From positions 37,689 to 101,688 of the forward strand of contig CBIHOD010000007.1 of NCBI GenBank assembly GCA_966211815.1: DNA of 64,000 nt, read 5' to 3'. The translations under genes and the position numbers were made by a program. Origin of the DNA: JANPCX01 sp966211815. Its GTDB lineage: Bacteria; Pseudomonadota; Gammaproteobacteria; Burkholderiales; Burkholderiaceae_C. The notes beneath the pieces were generated by a model. The model searched no databases. It had not been told where the DNA came from and saw only the letters and a program-made list of their open reading frames with translations. Positions 24,661-32,732 of the stretch are shown in pieces; position 1 is the stretch's first letter; each line of letters starts with the position of its first letter.

Positions 24661-26901
24661 GTGATCGACGCCGCCGACGCCGCCATGAGCCCCCTGGAAA
24701 CCCCGAGCGCCTACCAAGCCGTGACCTCGCTGCCCGCGGGCGTGGGGGCGGTGTTCGGCCGGCAGCGTCGCTTGCGCCGCGTGCTGCCCTGGGCGTTGCT
24801 GGTGGCTTTGCTGCTGGTGGCCCAGTCGCTGCTGGTCTGGTTGACGATCAGCTACGAAAGCGCCCGGTCGCAGGAGCAGGTCGAGGTCACGTCGGGCGCC
24901 GTGGCGGCCGACGTGAAGCAGAACCTGAGCCGCGCGATGCAGAGCCTGCAGGCGCTGCTCTGGAACGATCCGCCGCTGCCACAGTGGCATGCCGACGCGA
25001 CCGACCTCCTGCGCGGCTGGCCCGCCATCCTGCGCGTCGAATGGCGAAACCAGCGCCAGGAGATCCTCGACGCGGTGGACTCCCCTTTCCGCGCGCCCAT
25101 CTTCACCCGCATCGCGCGCAAGGACATCGAGCTGGAGACCGAGCTGGCCTGCGTCGCGGCGGCCCGCCTTTCGCAACCCTCTTTCTCGCGCAGCTATTTC
25201 GTGCCGATGCAGGACGGGCTGGGGCTGGAGGTGATCGACGTCTGCATCCCGGTGCAGACCTCCGGCCGCACGGACGCCTTCATGACCGCCACCCTGTCGC
25301 TCAGCGCGATGCTCGCCGACGCGGCCAGCTCCGAGCAGCTGCGCGAGCACGAGATTTCTTTCGTGGAAGGCGACGGCACGCGCCTTGCCCGGGCCGGCGT
25401 CCCGCGCGGGGCCGGGGTCTACCTGTCGGAACGCCTGGTCGACCTGCCGGGCAACCCGCTGCAGCTGCGGGTTGACAGCCGAGTCGGCGGGCCGAGGCTG
25501 ATCCCCAACCTGGCGGTGGCGCTGGTCCTGGGGTTGTCGTTGACCCTGGGCTTCGTGGTGGCGCTGCTGGTGAGGGACGTGCGCAAGCGCGCCGGCGCGG
25601 AAGCGGCGCTGGCCGAGGCGCTGGCCTTCCGCAAGGCCATGGAGGATTCCCTGGTCACCGGCCTGCGCGCGCGGGACCTCGAAGGGCGCATCACCTACGT
25701 GAACCCCGCGTTCTGCAAGATGGTGGGCTTTCCCGCGGAGAGCATGCTGGGCCGCGCCAGTCAGCAGCCCTACTGGCCGCCCGACCTGGCCGAGGAATAC
25801 CGGCGCCGCCAGGCGATGCGACTGGCCCGGCAGACCGACGGCAACCCCGGCAACGTGCTGGCGCGCGAGGCGCGCGAGGGCTTCGAGACTTTGTTCATGC
25901 GCAGCAACGGCGAGCGCTTCTCGGTGCTGATCTTCGAGGCGCCGCTGGTCGACGGCAACGGCCGCCAGACGGGCTGGATGAGCGCGGTGCTCGACGTCAG
26001 CCAGCAGCGCCGCATGGAAGAGCTGTCGCGCCAGCAGCAGGAGCGGCTGGCCGCCACCGCCCGGCTGGCGACCGTCGGCGAGATGGCCTCGCTGCTGAGC
26101 CACGAGCTGAACCAGCCGCTGGCCGCCATCGCCAGCTACGCCACCGGCTCGCTCAACCTCATGCAGGGCGACGGCCAGGCGGCCGATCCGGGCACGATGC
26201 CGCTGCTGCAACAGGCGCTGCAGCGCATCGCCGAGCAGGCCGAGCGCGCCGGCCGCGTCATCAAGAGCGTGCACGATTTCGTCCGACGGCGCGAGCAGGC
26301 CCGCGAACCCACGCGGGTCGAGACGCTGGTCGACGCCGTGCTGCCGCTGGTGCGCCTTCAGGCGCGCAAAAGCGGCACGCGGGTGGAGGTGGCGGTCGCG
26401 CCCGGCTTGCCGCGCGTCGTATGCGACCGCACCATGGTCGAACAGGTGCTGCTCAACCTCACGCGCAACGGCATCCAAGCGATGGACGACGAGCAGGCGC
26501 CGATGGACCAGCGCGAGCTGCAGATCCGGGTCGCGCAGCAGCACCCGGGCTGGGTGCATTTCCACGTCATCGACCGCGGCCCGGGTGTCGACGATGAAGT
26601 GGCCCGGCGCCTGTTCACGCCCTTCTTCACCACGCGCAGCGAGGGCATGGGCCTGGGCCTGAGCCTGTGCCGCACGGTGGTCGAACAGCACGGCGGCGCG
26701 CTCGATTTCAGGAGCCCCGCGGGGCTGGGCTCGTCCCCCGAAGTGGGCACGGTGTTCAGCTTCAGCCTGCCGGCCGAGGCCGAGCCCAAGTCGCGGCGGC
26801 GGCCGCACGCCGCCCCCGAGGCGCCCGACGCCGCCGATCCTTCCCAGAGCCCGCCCGGAGCGGCGGCCCCATCCCCCATTCCCGAGGAGCCGACACGATG
26901 A
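24661..26901 (+). CDS. Membrane sensor histidine kinase, DctS-like
   Basis: 746 residues from a GTG (ATG at 24685 is an alternative). Two membrane helices (about 41-63 and 279-304) bracket a periplasmic sensor of about 215 residues, then a PAS domain (about 320-440), a HisKA domain with SLLSHELNQPLAAIASYA (phospho-His near 480) and an HATPase domain with NLTRNGIQAM and GMGLGLSLCRTVVEQHGG. A Pro/Ala-rich tail follows. The plan of periplasmic sensor-PAS-kinase paired with a FixJ-type regulator is that of DctS/DctR, which senses C4-dicarboxylates; maeB on the other side supports that, but the ligand is inferred. It overlaps the regulator by four bases. Confidence 0.88.
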   Translation: MIDAADAAMSPLETPSAYQAVTSLPAGVGAVFGRQRRLRRVLPWALLVALLLVAQSLLVWLTISYESARSQEQVEVTSGAVAADVKQNLSRAMQSLQALLWNDPPLPQWHADATDLLRGWPAILRVEWRNQRQEILDAVDSPFRAPIFTRIARKDIELETELACVAAARLSQPSFSRSYFVPMQDGLGLEVIDVCIPVQTSGRTDAFMTATLSLSAMLADAASSEQLREHEISFVEGDGTRLARAGVPRGAGVYLSERLVDLPGNPLQLRVDSRVGGPRLIPNLAVALVLGLSLTLGFVVALLVRDVRKRAGAEAALAEALAFRKAMEDSLVTGLRARDLEGRITYVNPAFCKMVGFPAESMLGRASQQPYWPPDLAEEYRRRQAMRLARQTDGNPGNVLAREAREGFETLFMRSNGERFSVLIFEAPLVDGNGRQTGWMSAVLDVSQQRRMEELSRQQQERLAATARLATVGEMASLLSHELNQPLAAIASYATGSLNLMQGDGQAADPGTMPLLQQALQRIAEQAERAGRVIKSVHDFVRRREQAREPTRVETLVDAVLPLVRLQARKSGTRVEVAVAPGLPRVVCDRTMVEQVLLNLTRNGIQAMDDEQAPMDQRELQIRVAQQHPGWVHFHVIDRGPGVDDEVARRLFTPFFTTRSEGMGLGLSLCRTVVEQHGGALDFRSPAGLGSSPEVGTVFSFSLPAEAEPKSRRRPHAAPEAPDAADPSQSPPGAAAPSPIPEEPTR

Positions 26902-27578
26902 CGCTGACACTCGATCCCCAGCTCGGCCTGCCTATGGTCTACCTCGTCGACGACGAAGACGTGGTCCGCGAGGCCTTGGCCTGGCTGCTGCGCTCCCGGC
27001 GCCTTCTTTCGGAAGGGTTCTCCAGCGCCGAAGCCTTCGAAGCGATGCTGGCCGAGCAGGCGGGCCTGGGCGAAGGCGGCCCGCACCAGGACTGGCCGCG
27101 CTCGCCGAGTTGCCTGGTGCTGGACGTGCGAATGCCCAGCATGAGCGGCCTGGTGCTTTTCGGCCGCCTGGCCGAGCGCGGCCTGCTGGACGTGCTGCCC
27201 GTCATCTTCCTCACCGGCCACGGCGACGTGCCGACCGCGGTGGCGGCCGTCAAGCAGGGCGCTTTCGACTTCGTGGAGAAGCCCTTCGCCGACAACGCGC
27301 TGGTCGACCGCGTCGAGCAGGCGCTGCGGCGCAGCAGCGAGGCGCTGGTGGCCAAGCGGGCGGTGCGCCTGACCGAGAAGCGCTTCGCCGAGCTGACCGA
27401 GCGGGAACGCGACGTGATGAAGCTCGTCATCGAAGGCCGGCCCAACAAGCTGATCGCCGACGAGCTCAACATCAGCGTGCGCACGGTGGAGGTGCACCGG
27501 GCGAGGGTGTTCGAGAAGATGGACGTCAAGTCGGCCGTGGAGCTGGCCAACGTGCTGCGCAGCATGGGCGGCGCGTGA
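26898..27578 (+). CDS. FixJ/DctR-type response regulator
   Basis: 226 residues. Receiver domain (about 13-145) with VYLVDDEDVVREALAWLL, the phosphoacceptor Asp in LVLDVRMPSMSG (near residue 75) and FLTGHGDVPTAVAAVKQGAFDFVEKPF; then a LuxR-type helix-turn-helix (about 160-220) with LTERERDVMKLVIEGRPNKLIADELNISVRTVEVHRARVFEKM. Within the receiver an extra loop (about 55-70, GLGEGGPHQDWPRSPS) is unusual. Translationally coupled to the upstream kinase through an ATGA overlap, so the two form a cognate pair. Confidence 0.93.
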   Translation: MTLTLDPQLGLPMVYLVDDEDVVREALAWLLRSRRLLSEGFSSAEAFEAMLAEQAGLGEGGPHQDWPRSPSCLVLDVRMPSMSGLVLFGRLAERGLLDVLPVIFLTGHGDVPTAVAAVKQGAFDFVEKPFADNALVDRVEQALRRSSEALVAKRAVRLTEKRFAELTERERDVMKLVIEGRPNKLIADELNISVRTVEVHRARVFEKMDVKSAVELANVLRSMGGA

Positions 27579-27612
27579 AGGCCGCGCGTCCGCGCCGGGC
27601 GACAATGCCCGG

Positions 27613-28593
27613 ATGTCCCTCGGCGAATTCGACCTGATCGCGAAATACTTCACCCGGCCCGCCCGCAACGCGGTCCTGGGCGTGGGCGACGACTGCGCCC
27701 TGTGGGCGCCGGCGCCCGGCGCGCAGCTGGCCATTTCCAGCGACATGCTGGTGGAAGGCCGGCACTTCCTGCCCACCGTGGCGCCCGAGCGGCTCGGCCA
27801 CAAGGCCCTGGCCGTCAACCTCAGCGACCTGGCGGCCTGCGGCGCCCGGCCCGCGGCCTGGACGCTCGCGCTGGCGCTGCCGCGCGTCGACGAGAACTTC
27901 CTGAGCGGCTTGTCCAGGGGTTTGCTGGCGCTGGCCGACGAGCACGGCTGCGAGCTGATCGGCGGCGACACCACGCAAGGGCCGCTGAACCTGTGCATCA
28001 CGGTGTTCGGCGAAGTGCCGCCCGGCGCGGCGCTGCTGAGGTCGGGCGCGCGGGCGGGCGACGACATCTACGTGAGCGGCCAAGTCGGCGACGCCCGGCT
28101 GGCGCTGGAAGTCTTCCGCGGCAACCTCGCCCTCGACGGCGCCGGGTTCGACGCTGTGCGCCCCGCGATGGAACGGCCCTCGCCGCGGGTCGCGCTCGGC
28201 CTGGCGCTGCGCGGGCTGGCGCACAGCGCGATCGACGTGTCGGACGGCCTGCTCGGCGACTTGTCCCACATCCTGGAGCGCTCCGGGCTGGGGGCCCGCG
28301 TCGAGGTCGACGCCGTGCCCCGCAGCGAAGTCATGCGCGCCCAACCCCTGGCGGTGCAGCGCCTGTGCACGCTGTCCGGCGGCGACGACTACGAACTCGT
28401 CTTCACCGCGCCGCCCGCCTCGGCCGCCGCCGTCCAGGACATCGCTCTTCGCCTGGGTCTGCCACTCACCCGGATCGGCCGGATGCAGGCCGAACCGGGC
28501 TTGCGGCTGGTGGATGCGCAGGGGGCGGCTGTGCACCGCGCGCAGTTCCCTTCTTTCGATCATTTCAAGGAGCGTCCCGATGCGCTCGGATGA
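27613..28593 (+). CDS. thiL: Thiamine-monophosphate kinase
   Basis: 326 residues. ATP-dependent phosphorylation of thiamine phosphate to thiamine diphosphate. N-terminal GEFDLIAKYF and GVGDDCALW, SSDMLVEGRHF, AVNLSDLAACGARPAAW and GGDTTQGPLNL are the ThiL signatures; a C-terminal SGGDDYELVFT closes the active site. Start 34 bases after the response regulator. The last 14 bases overlap the start of pgpA. Confidence 0.96.
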   Translation: MSLGEFDLIAKYFTRPARNAVLGVGDDCALWAPAPGAQLAISSDMLVEGRHFLPTVAPERLGHKALAVNLSDLAACGARPAAWTLALALPRVDENFLSGLSRGLLALADEHGCELIGGDTTQGPLNLCITVFGEVPPGAALLRSGARAGDDIYVSGQVGDARLALEVFRGNLALDGAGFDAVRPAMERPSPRVALGLALRGLAHSAIDVSDGLLGDLSHILERSGLGARVEVDAVPRSEVMRAQPLAVQRLCTLSGGDDYELVFTAPPASAAAVQDIALRLGLPLTRIGRMQAEPGLRLVDAQGAAVHRAQFPSFDHFKERPDALG

Positions 28594-29131
28594 CTTCGCC
28601 GCCGCGGCGGCCGCCCGGCCGCCGCGCCCGTCGGTGCGCTTTATGCTCGCCCATCCCGCACATGCGCTGGCCCTGGGCCTCGGCAGCGGTCTGTCGCCGG
28701 TGGCGCCGGGCACGGTCGGCACTTTGTGGGCCTGGCTGGCTTTCTCGGTGTTGAACCCTCACTTCGGCCCGCTGGCCTGGGGCGCGGTGCTGGCCGTGGG
28801 CGCGCTGGTGGGGTGGTGGGCTTGCACCGTCACCGCCCGCCACATGGCGGTGGCCGACCCCGGCGCCATCGTCTGGGACGAAATCCTGGCGTTCTGGACC
28901 ATCCTTTGGCTGGTGACGCCCGCCGGCTTCTGGGCGCAGTGCGCGGCCTTCGCCTTGTTCCGCTACTTCGACGCCGCCAAGCCCGGCCCCGTGGCCTGGG
29001 CCGACGCCTTCTTCAAACTCAGGCGCGGCCAGTCCATCGGCTGGGCGCAGGGCTTCGGCATCTTGTTCGACGACTTCGTGGCCGCTTTGTGCGCGCTGGT
29101 CGTCATCGCCTTGTGGACGCGGCTGTGGTGA
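28580..29131 (+). CDS. pgpA: Phosphatidylglycerophosphatase A
   Basis: 183 residues. Dephosphorylates phosphatidylglycerophosphate to phosphatidylglycerol at the inner membrane. Visible: GLGSGLSPVAPGTVGTLWA near the N-terminus, the D-x-x-x-A motif region around WDEILAFWTILW, FRYFDAAKPGPV and a terminal GFGILFDDFVAALCALVVI helix, all characteristic of the PgpA family. AAGGAG lies nine bases before the ATG at 28580. It overlaps thiL by 14 bases and pncC by four (GTGA), forming the common thiL-pgpA-pncC cluster. Confidence 0.95.
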   Translation: MRSDDFAAAAAARPPRPSVRFMLAHPAHALALGLGSGLSPVAPGTVGTLWAWLAFSVLNPHFGPLAWGAVLAVGALVGWWACTVTARHMAVADPGAIVWDEILAFWTILWLVTPAGFWAQCAAFALFRYFDAAKPGPVAWADAFFKLRRGQSIGWAQGFGILFDDFVAALCALVVIALWTRLW

Positions 29132-29622
29132 CGCCCGCCGAGGACGCCCTGGTGGCCGCGTTGGCCGATGCGCTGCGTGGCCGGCGGTGGCGGCTCGCCA
29201 CCGCCGAGTCGTGCACCGGCGGGCTGATCGCCGCGGCTTGCACCGCGATCGCCGGTTCGAGCGATTGGTTCGACCGTGGCTTCGTCACTTACAGCAACGA
29301 TGCCAAGGCCGGGATGCTCGGCGTCGATCCCGGGTTGATCCAGGCGCACGGCGCGGTGAGCGAGCCTGTGGCCCAGGCCATGGCCCAGGGCGCCTTGGCG
29401 CATTCCGCCGCGCAATGGGCCGTTGCCGTCACCGGCATCGCCGGGCCGGGCGGCGGCGTGCCGGGTAAGCCGGTCGGCACGGTGTGGCTGGCCTGGGCGG
29501 GGCCGGGCCTGACGCGTCCCCAAGCCCAGCTGTTCCGGTTCGATGGCGACCGCGCCCGGGTGAGGGCTCAGGCCGTCGAAAAAGCCCTGGGAGGTTTGCT
29601 GGAGCGTCTGTCCCCCGGCTGA
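29128..29622 (+). CDS. pncC: Nicotinamide-nucleotide amidase
   Basis: 164 residues, single CinA C-terminal domain. Hydrolyses the amide of nicotinamide mononucleotide to nicotinate mononucleotide in pyridine nucleotide recycling. Signatures visible: LATAESCTGGLIAAACTAIAGSSDWFDRGFVTYSNDAK, GAVSEPVAQAMAQGAL and AVAVTGIAGPGGG. The GTG start overlaps the pgpA stop. The frame open upstream from 28726 is the shadow of pgpA. Confidence 0.95.
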   Translation: MTPAEDALVAALADALRGRRWRLATAESCTGGLIAAACTAIAGSSDWFDRGFVTYSNDAKAGMLGVDPGLIQAHGAVSEPVAQAMAQGALAHSAAQWAVAVTGIAGPGGGVPGKPVGTVWLAWAGPGLTRPQAQLFRFDGDRARVRAQAVEKALGGLLERLSPG

Positions 29623-29644
29623 GATTGATGTGAAACCTGTGCTG

Positions 29645-29673
29645 CACGGGTTCAGTGCTACACTGAACCCGTG
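29645..29673. promoter_or_regulatory. Perfect 13-bp inverted repeat before the toxin-antitoxin operon
   Basis: CACGGGTTCAGTG (29645-29657) and CACTGAACCCGTG (29661-29673) are exact reverse complements around CTA. A -10-like TACACT lies inside the dyad at 29659-29664, so a bound antitoxin would block transcription. It ends 22 bases before the antitoxin GTG. Confidence 0.8.
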
Positions 29674-29695
29674 TTGACTCGAGACAGGCATCACC

Positions 29696-30004
29696 GTGAG
29701 CAACCTCACCATCACCATCGACGACGAACTGCTGCGGGCCGCCCGCGTCAAGGCCGTGCAGCAAGGCACCAGCGTGAACGAGGTCTGCCGCCAGGCCATC
29801 GCCGCTTTTGCGCTGGGCGATGAGGCCGCGGCCCAGGCACGGGCCCATGCCCGCGCGCAGGCGTTCACCGAGTTCTGCAACGGCCTGGTGCTGAGCCCGC
29901 CGCCCAGCCGGGGACCCGGCGAGCGGCCGACCGCCGGCGCATCGCGCGATGGCCGGGTCCAAGGCATGCGCGCCAAAAACCCACCGCCGGCGAATCGGCC
30001 ATGA
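29696..30004 (+). CDS. Ribbon-helix-helix antitoxin, VapB-like
   Basis: 102 residues from a GTG. The first 45 residues (SNLTITIDDELLRAARVKAVQQGTSVNEVCRQAI) have the beta-strand plus two-helix pattern of ribbon-helix-helix DNA-binding antitoxins; the rest is a flexible charged, Pro-rich tail, the part that usually wraps the toxin. It is preceded by a perfect inverted repeat, the expected autoregulatory operator, and overlaps the PIN-domain toxin gene by four bases (ATGA). The tail (about 65-102) is longer than in most VapB proteins. Confidence 0.8.
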   Translation: MSNLTITIDDELLRAARVKAVQQGTSVNEVCRQAIAAFALGDEAAAQARAHARAQAFTEFCNGLVLSPPPSRGPGERPTAGASRDGRVQGMRAKNPPPANRP

Positions 30005-30546
30005 GGGGCATTTCACCCGGGGGGCGTTTTTTCGACACCGACATCCTGCTCTACACCCAGGACCATGCCGAGGCGTTCAAGCAATCGCGCGCACTCGCCG
30101 TCATCGCCGACGCGATGCGGGCCGACTGCTTCGTCATCAGCACCCAGGTCATGCAGGAGTTCTACAGCGAGGCATTGAACCGCGACTGGCTGAGCCCGGC
30201 CCAGGGCCAGCAGTTCCTGCGGCACCTGACCGACCATGTCGTCGTCTCCTGCAACAGCGACTTCGTGCTGCGCGCCTGCGAGCTGCAGGTGAACGAAGAC
30301 CTGTCCGTCTGGGATGCGCTGCTGGTGCAAGCCGCCCTCGACGCGCGCTGTTCGGTGTTGTTCAGCGAGGGGCTCGCGGACGGCCGGCGTTTCTCTCCCC
30401 ATGCCGGCACCACCGGGCCCGAGCTCCGAGTGGTCAACCCGTTCACCGCCCAGGCCGTGGTCAACGTCTGGGAGCTGCACGAAGAGCAGGCGGGCTACCG
30501 GGTGGGCGGGGCGCCCAAGCAACGAGCTTCCCGATCACCGAAATAA
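30001..30546 (+). CDS. PIN-domain ribonuclease toxin, VapC-like
   Basis: 181 residues. PIN fold: N-terminal FFDTDILLYTQD with the first acidic residues (Asp12 and Asp14), VMQEFYSEAL with the central Glu, and SVWDALLVQAALDARCSVLFSEGL with the C-terminal Asp plus a further acidic residue. VapC toxins are Mg-dependent RNases that cut tRNA or rRNA and are neutralised by VapB; the target here is unknown. Coupled to the antitoxin gene by ATGA overlap. A C-terminal basic extension (about 165-181) is not part of the core domain. Confidence 0.85.
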   Translation: MRGISPGGRFFDTDILLYTQDHAEAFKQSRALAVIADAMRADCFVISTQVMQEFYSEALNRDWLSPAQGQQFLRHLTDHVVVSCNSDFVLRACELQVNEDLSVWDALLVQAALDARCSVLFSEGLADGRRFSPHAGTTGPELRVVNPFTAQAVVNVWELHEEQAGYRVGGAPKQRASRSPK

Positions 30547-30626
30547 CAACCGCTCTTCGCGTCGACCTGGCGCCTGGGACGTTCGTGATGGCATCGCTGC
30601 CGTCGTGCTCCCCCTTCTTCCTTTTT

Positions 30627-30684
30627 GCAGGGGCGGTTTCAGCCGCGGCCTCGGCATCGCATCGCGGCTGAAGCCGCTCCTGCC
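30627..30684. repeat. REP-type repeat, inverted pair
   Basis: A plus-strand copy (GGGGCGGTTTCAGCCGCGG) is followed at once by a minus-strand copy whose reverse complement contains GGAGCGGCTTCAGCCGCGAT. Each copy has an imperfect hairpin GGCT...AGCC. Matches the GTAGGAGCGGCTTCAGCCGC class known from Pseudomonas and Xanthomonas genomes. Confidence 0.75.
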
Positions 30685-30738
30685 AGCCTCTTTCGGCGGG
30701 TGATCCCTCGATACCGACGGGATCGATGGTGGTGGGCA

Positions 30739-30765
30739 GTAGGAGCGGCTCCAGCCGCGATGCGG
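30739..30765 (+). repeat. REP-type repeat, single copy
   Basis: GTAGGAGCGGCTCCAGCCGC followed by GATGCGG. The closest copy to the consensus, with C for T in the loop. Confidence 0.75.
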
Positions 30766-30832
30766 TTCACTGCACGCTTTTCGATGGCCCGACGCCGGCT
30801 GGAAGGGTTCGGAATGCAAGCGCCGCTTGCCT

Positions 30833-30892
30833 GTAGGAGCGGCTTCAGCCGTGATGCGTTCACCGAGACGCGGTTGAAGCCGCTCCTGCAAG
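30833..30892. repeat. REP-type repeat, inverted pair
   Basis: Plus-strand GTAGGAGCGGCTTCAGCCGT with GATGCG is followed after a short spacer by a minus-strand copy (reverse complement GCAGGAGCGGCTTCAACCGC). The two can form a long hairpin. Confidence 0.75.
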
Positions 30893-30966
30893 ACACCGTT
30901 TCCGCCGGGAAGGCTGTCGATGTGGCAAATCCGTTGGCGCAGAACTGGGCCCGATAGGGGTGTTTT

Positions 30967-32103
30967 TCAGCGCAAAGCCGTCAACGCGAGGCGTGGCTTC
31001 GGGGGGTTGTCAACGTTGCCGCCGCCGCTTTTCCCCGCCACTTGCTCGCACAGCATCAAGGCCAGGCGGCGCAACCCGGCCCAGGGGTCCAGCGGCCAGC
31101 CCGGGTGTCTCAGGCCTTTGACCAGGCCGTCGCAGACATGGGCCGCCTCCAACAACGCATCGAGGCCTTCCCGCTGCAGCGATGGCATGGCGCGCTCGAA
31201 CAAACGCTCCTTGGTCCCCCAGACCCGGGCCTCGCGCAAGGCCATGGACACTGGTTGGCCGGCGTCGACCGCATCACGCACACGCTTCAAGGCGCGGATG
31301 TCCTCGCTGAGCGTCCAGTGCACCAGCACCGCCGCCTCGCCTTCGGCCTGCAAGCCTTCGAGCATTCGCAGCGCGCGGCCCGCCTGGCCGGCCAGCACCG
31401 CCTCGCCGAGCTTGAAAACGTCGTAGCGGGCGACGTTGAGCACCGCCGCTTCGATTTGCGCGAAGCCGAGTTCGCCTTCCGGGTAGAGCAGGCCGAGCTT
31501 CGTCACTTCCTGGTGGGCCGCCAGCAGGTTGCCTTCGACGCGGTCCGCGAAGAAGTCGAGCGTGTGCTGCCCTTCGGGGCCGCTTTGCACGCGCTGGCCC
31601 TGGGCGGCCAGCCGCTGGGCGATCCAGGCCGGAAGCGCTTTGCGCTCGACCGGGTCGACGCGCAGCGTCGCGCCCGCCCGGTCCAGCGCGGTGAACCAGG
31701 CGCTTTGCTGCTGCTGGCGGTCGAGCTTGGGCAGCTGCACCAGGGTGAGCACGCCGTCGGCGGCCGGTGCCTGGGCGAAGGGTTCGCAATAGCGCTGCAA
31801 GGCTTCCGAGCCATCCTTGCCCGGCTTGCCCGAGGGGATGCGGATCTCGATCAATTGCTTGTCCGAGAACAGGCTCATTTCCTGCGAGGCGCCGATCAGC
31901 GCGCTCCAGTTGAAATGCGCGCCGGACACGGTGTGCACCTGGCGCTCGGTGTAGCCCTGCGCGCGGGCGGCGCGCCGCAGCGCGTCGCAAGCTTCCTGCG
32001 CCAGGAAAGGCTCGTCGCCCCAGACGGTGTAGACCGGCTTGAGCGCGCCTTGCTTGGCGGCCTGCTGCAAGTGGCCGGCGAGTTGGTCGGCGCGCAGTTG
32101 CAT
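30967..32103 (-). CDS. holA: DNA polymerase III delta subunit
   Basis: 378 residues. Clamp-loader subunit that opens the beta sliding clamp. Visible: N-terminal VYTVWGDEPFLAQEACDALR, FSDKQLIEIRIPSGKPGKDG, the central domain with EGNLLAAHQEVTKLGLL, and the C-terminal collar region ARYDVFKLGEAVLAGQAGRALRMLEGLQ. Somewhat longer than the E. coli protein (343 residues) because of a C-terminal tail. Third gene of leuS-lptE-holA, 45 bases after lptE, an arrangement typical of proteobacteria. Confidence 0.95.
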   Translation of the reverse strand: MQLRADQLAGHLQQAAKQGALKPVYTVWGDEPFLAQEACDALRRAARAQGYTERQVHTVSGAHFNWSALIGASQEMSLFSDKQLIEIRIPSGKPGKDGSEALQRYCEPFAQAPAADGVLTLVQLPKLDRQQQQSAWFTALDRAGATLRVDPVERKALPAWIAQRLAAQGQRVQSGPEGQHTLDFFADRVEGNLLAAHQEVTKLGLLYPEGELGFAQIEAAVLNVARYDVFKLGEAVLAGQAGRALRMLEGLQAEGEAAVLVHWTLSEDIRALKRVRDAVDAGQPVSMALREARVWGTKERLFERAMPSLQREGLDALLEAAHVCDGLVKGLRHPGWPLDPWAGLRRLALMLCEQVAGKSGGGNVDNPPKPRLALTALR

Positions 32104-32148
32104 CGTTGGAATGAGGACGCGGCGGGGCGGGCGGGTTCGACCGGGCCG

Positions 32149-32718
32149 TCAGCCCGCCGGCAGGCTGACCGTGGCGAGTCGCCGCATCACCTGGGCCACG
32201 ATGTCGCTCTGCATCGCGCGGAAGAGCTGGGCTTCTTCCTGTTCCTTGGCGAGTGCGAGGCTTTCGCTGTAGCTCATGTCGCGCACCTGCAGGATCTCGC
32301 TCAGCGGCATCAAGGGGCCGCCTCCCGGCGTGCGCAGCAGGAACTTCAGCCGCGCGCGCAACTGCAGCGTACGCACCTGGCCGGCCGAGGTGCTGGCCGT
32401 GACCACGCGCTCGCGCGCGTCTTGCGCGACTTCGAACACCACCTGGGCCGCCGAGGCGGGCTCGACCACGGTGGTGGTGCCGCTGCCGTTGAGGTTCAGG
32501 CGCAGCTCTTCGAGCATGGGCGAGCGCGGCGCGAAACCCACCAGCGCGATGGTCTTGAACTGCAACTCGGGCACCCGCCGCAGCTCGAAGCCGCAGGCGC
32601 TCAACAGTGCGCCGCCGGCGGACGCCATCGCCCATGCCGAAGCGCCGCGCAGGATGTCGCGGCGGCGCCAGTCCGGCGAGCACCCGGTGAGTTGGTCGTG
32701 TCGTGTTGTGGGTTCCAT
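32149..32718 (-). CDS. lptE: LPS-assembly lipoprotein LptE
   Basis: 189 residues. Outer-membrane lipoprotein that plugs LptD during LPS insertion. An Arg-rich n-region (PDWRRRDILRGASAW) resembling a Tat-like start is followed by a hydrophobic stretch and LLSACGFELRR, where Cys is the acylation site and CGFxLR is the LptE hallmark. The rest is a two-layer alpha/beta domain. Start at 32718 lies 14 bases after the leuS stop; the upstream frame is the leuS shadow. Partner of lptD at 16100-18574. Confidence 0.92.
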   Translation of the reverse strand: MEPTTRHDQLTGCSPDWRRRDILRGASAWAMASAGGALLSACGFELRRVPELQFKTIALVGFAPRSPMLEELRLNLNGSGTTTVVEPASAAQVVFEVAQDARERVVTASTSAGQVRTLQLRARLKFLLRTPGGGPLMPLSEILQVRDMSYSESLALAKEQEEAQLFRAMQSDIVAQVMRRLATVSLPAG

Positions 32719-32732
32719 TCGGCCGCGTCCGC

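Larger units (their letters stand above)
30547..30966. other. Convergent gap between vapC-like and holA, filled with REP repeats
   Basis: A 420-base intergenic region between two 3' ends. Apart from five REP-type copies listed separately I see no credible coding frame; several short frames exist only because the repeats lack stops. Confidence 0.8.
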
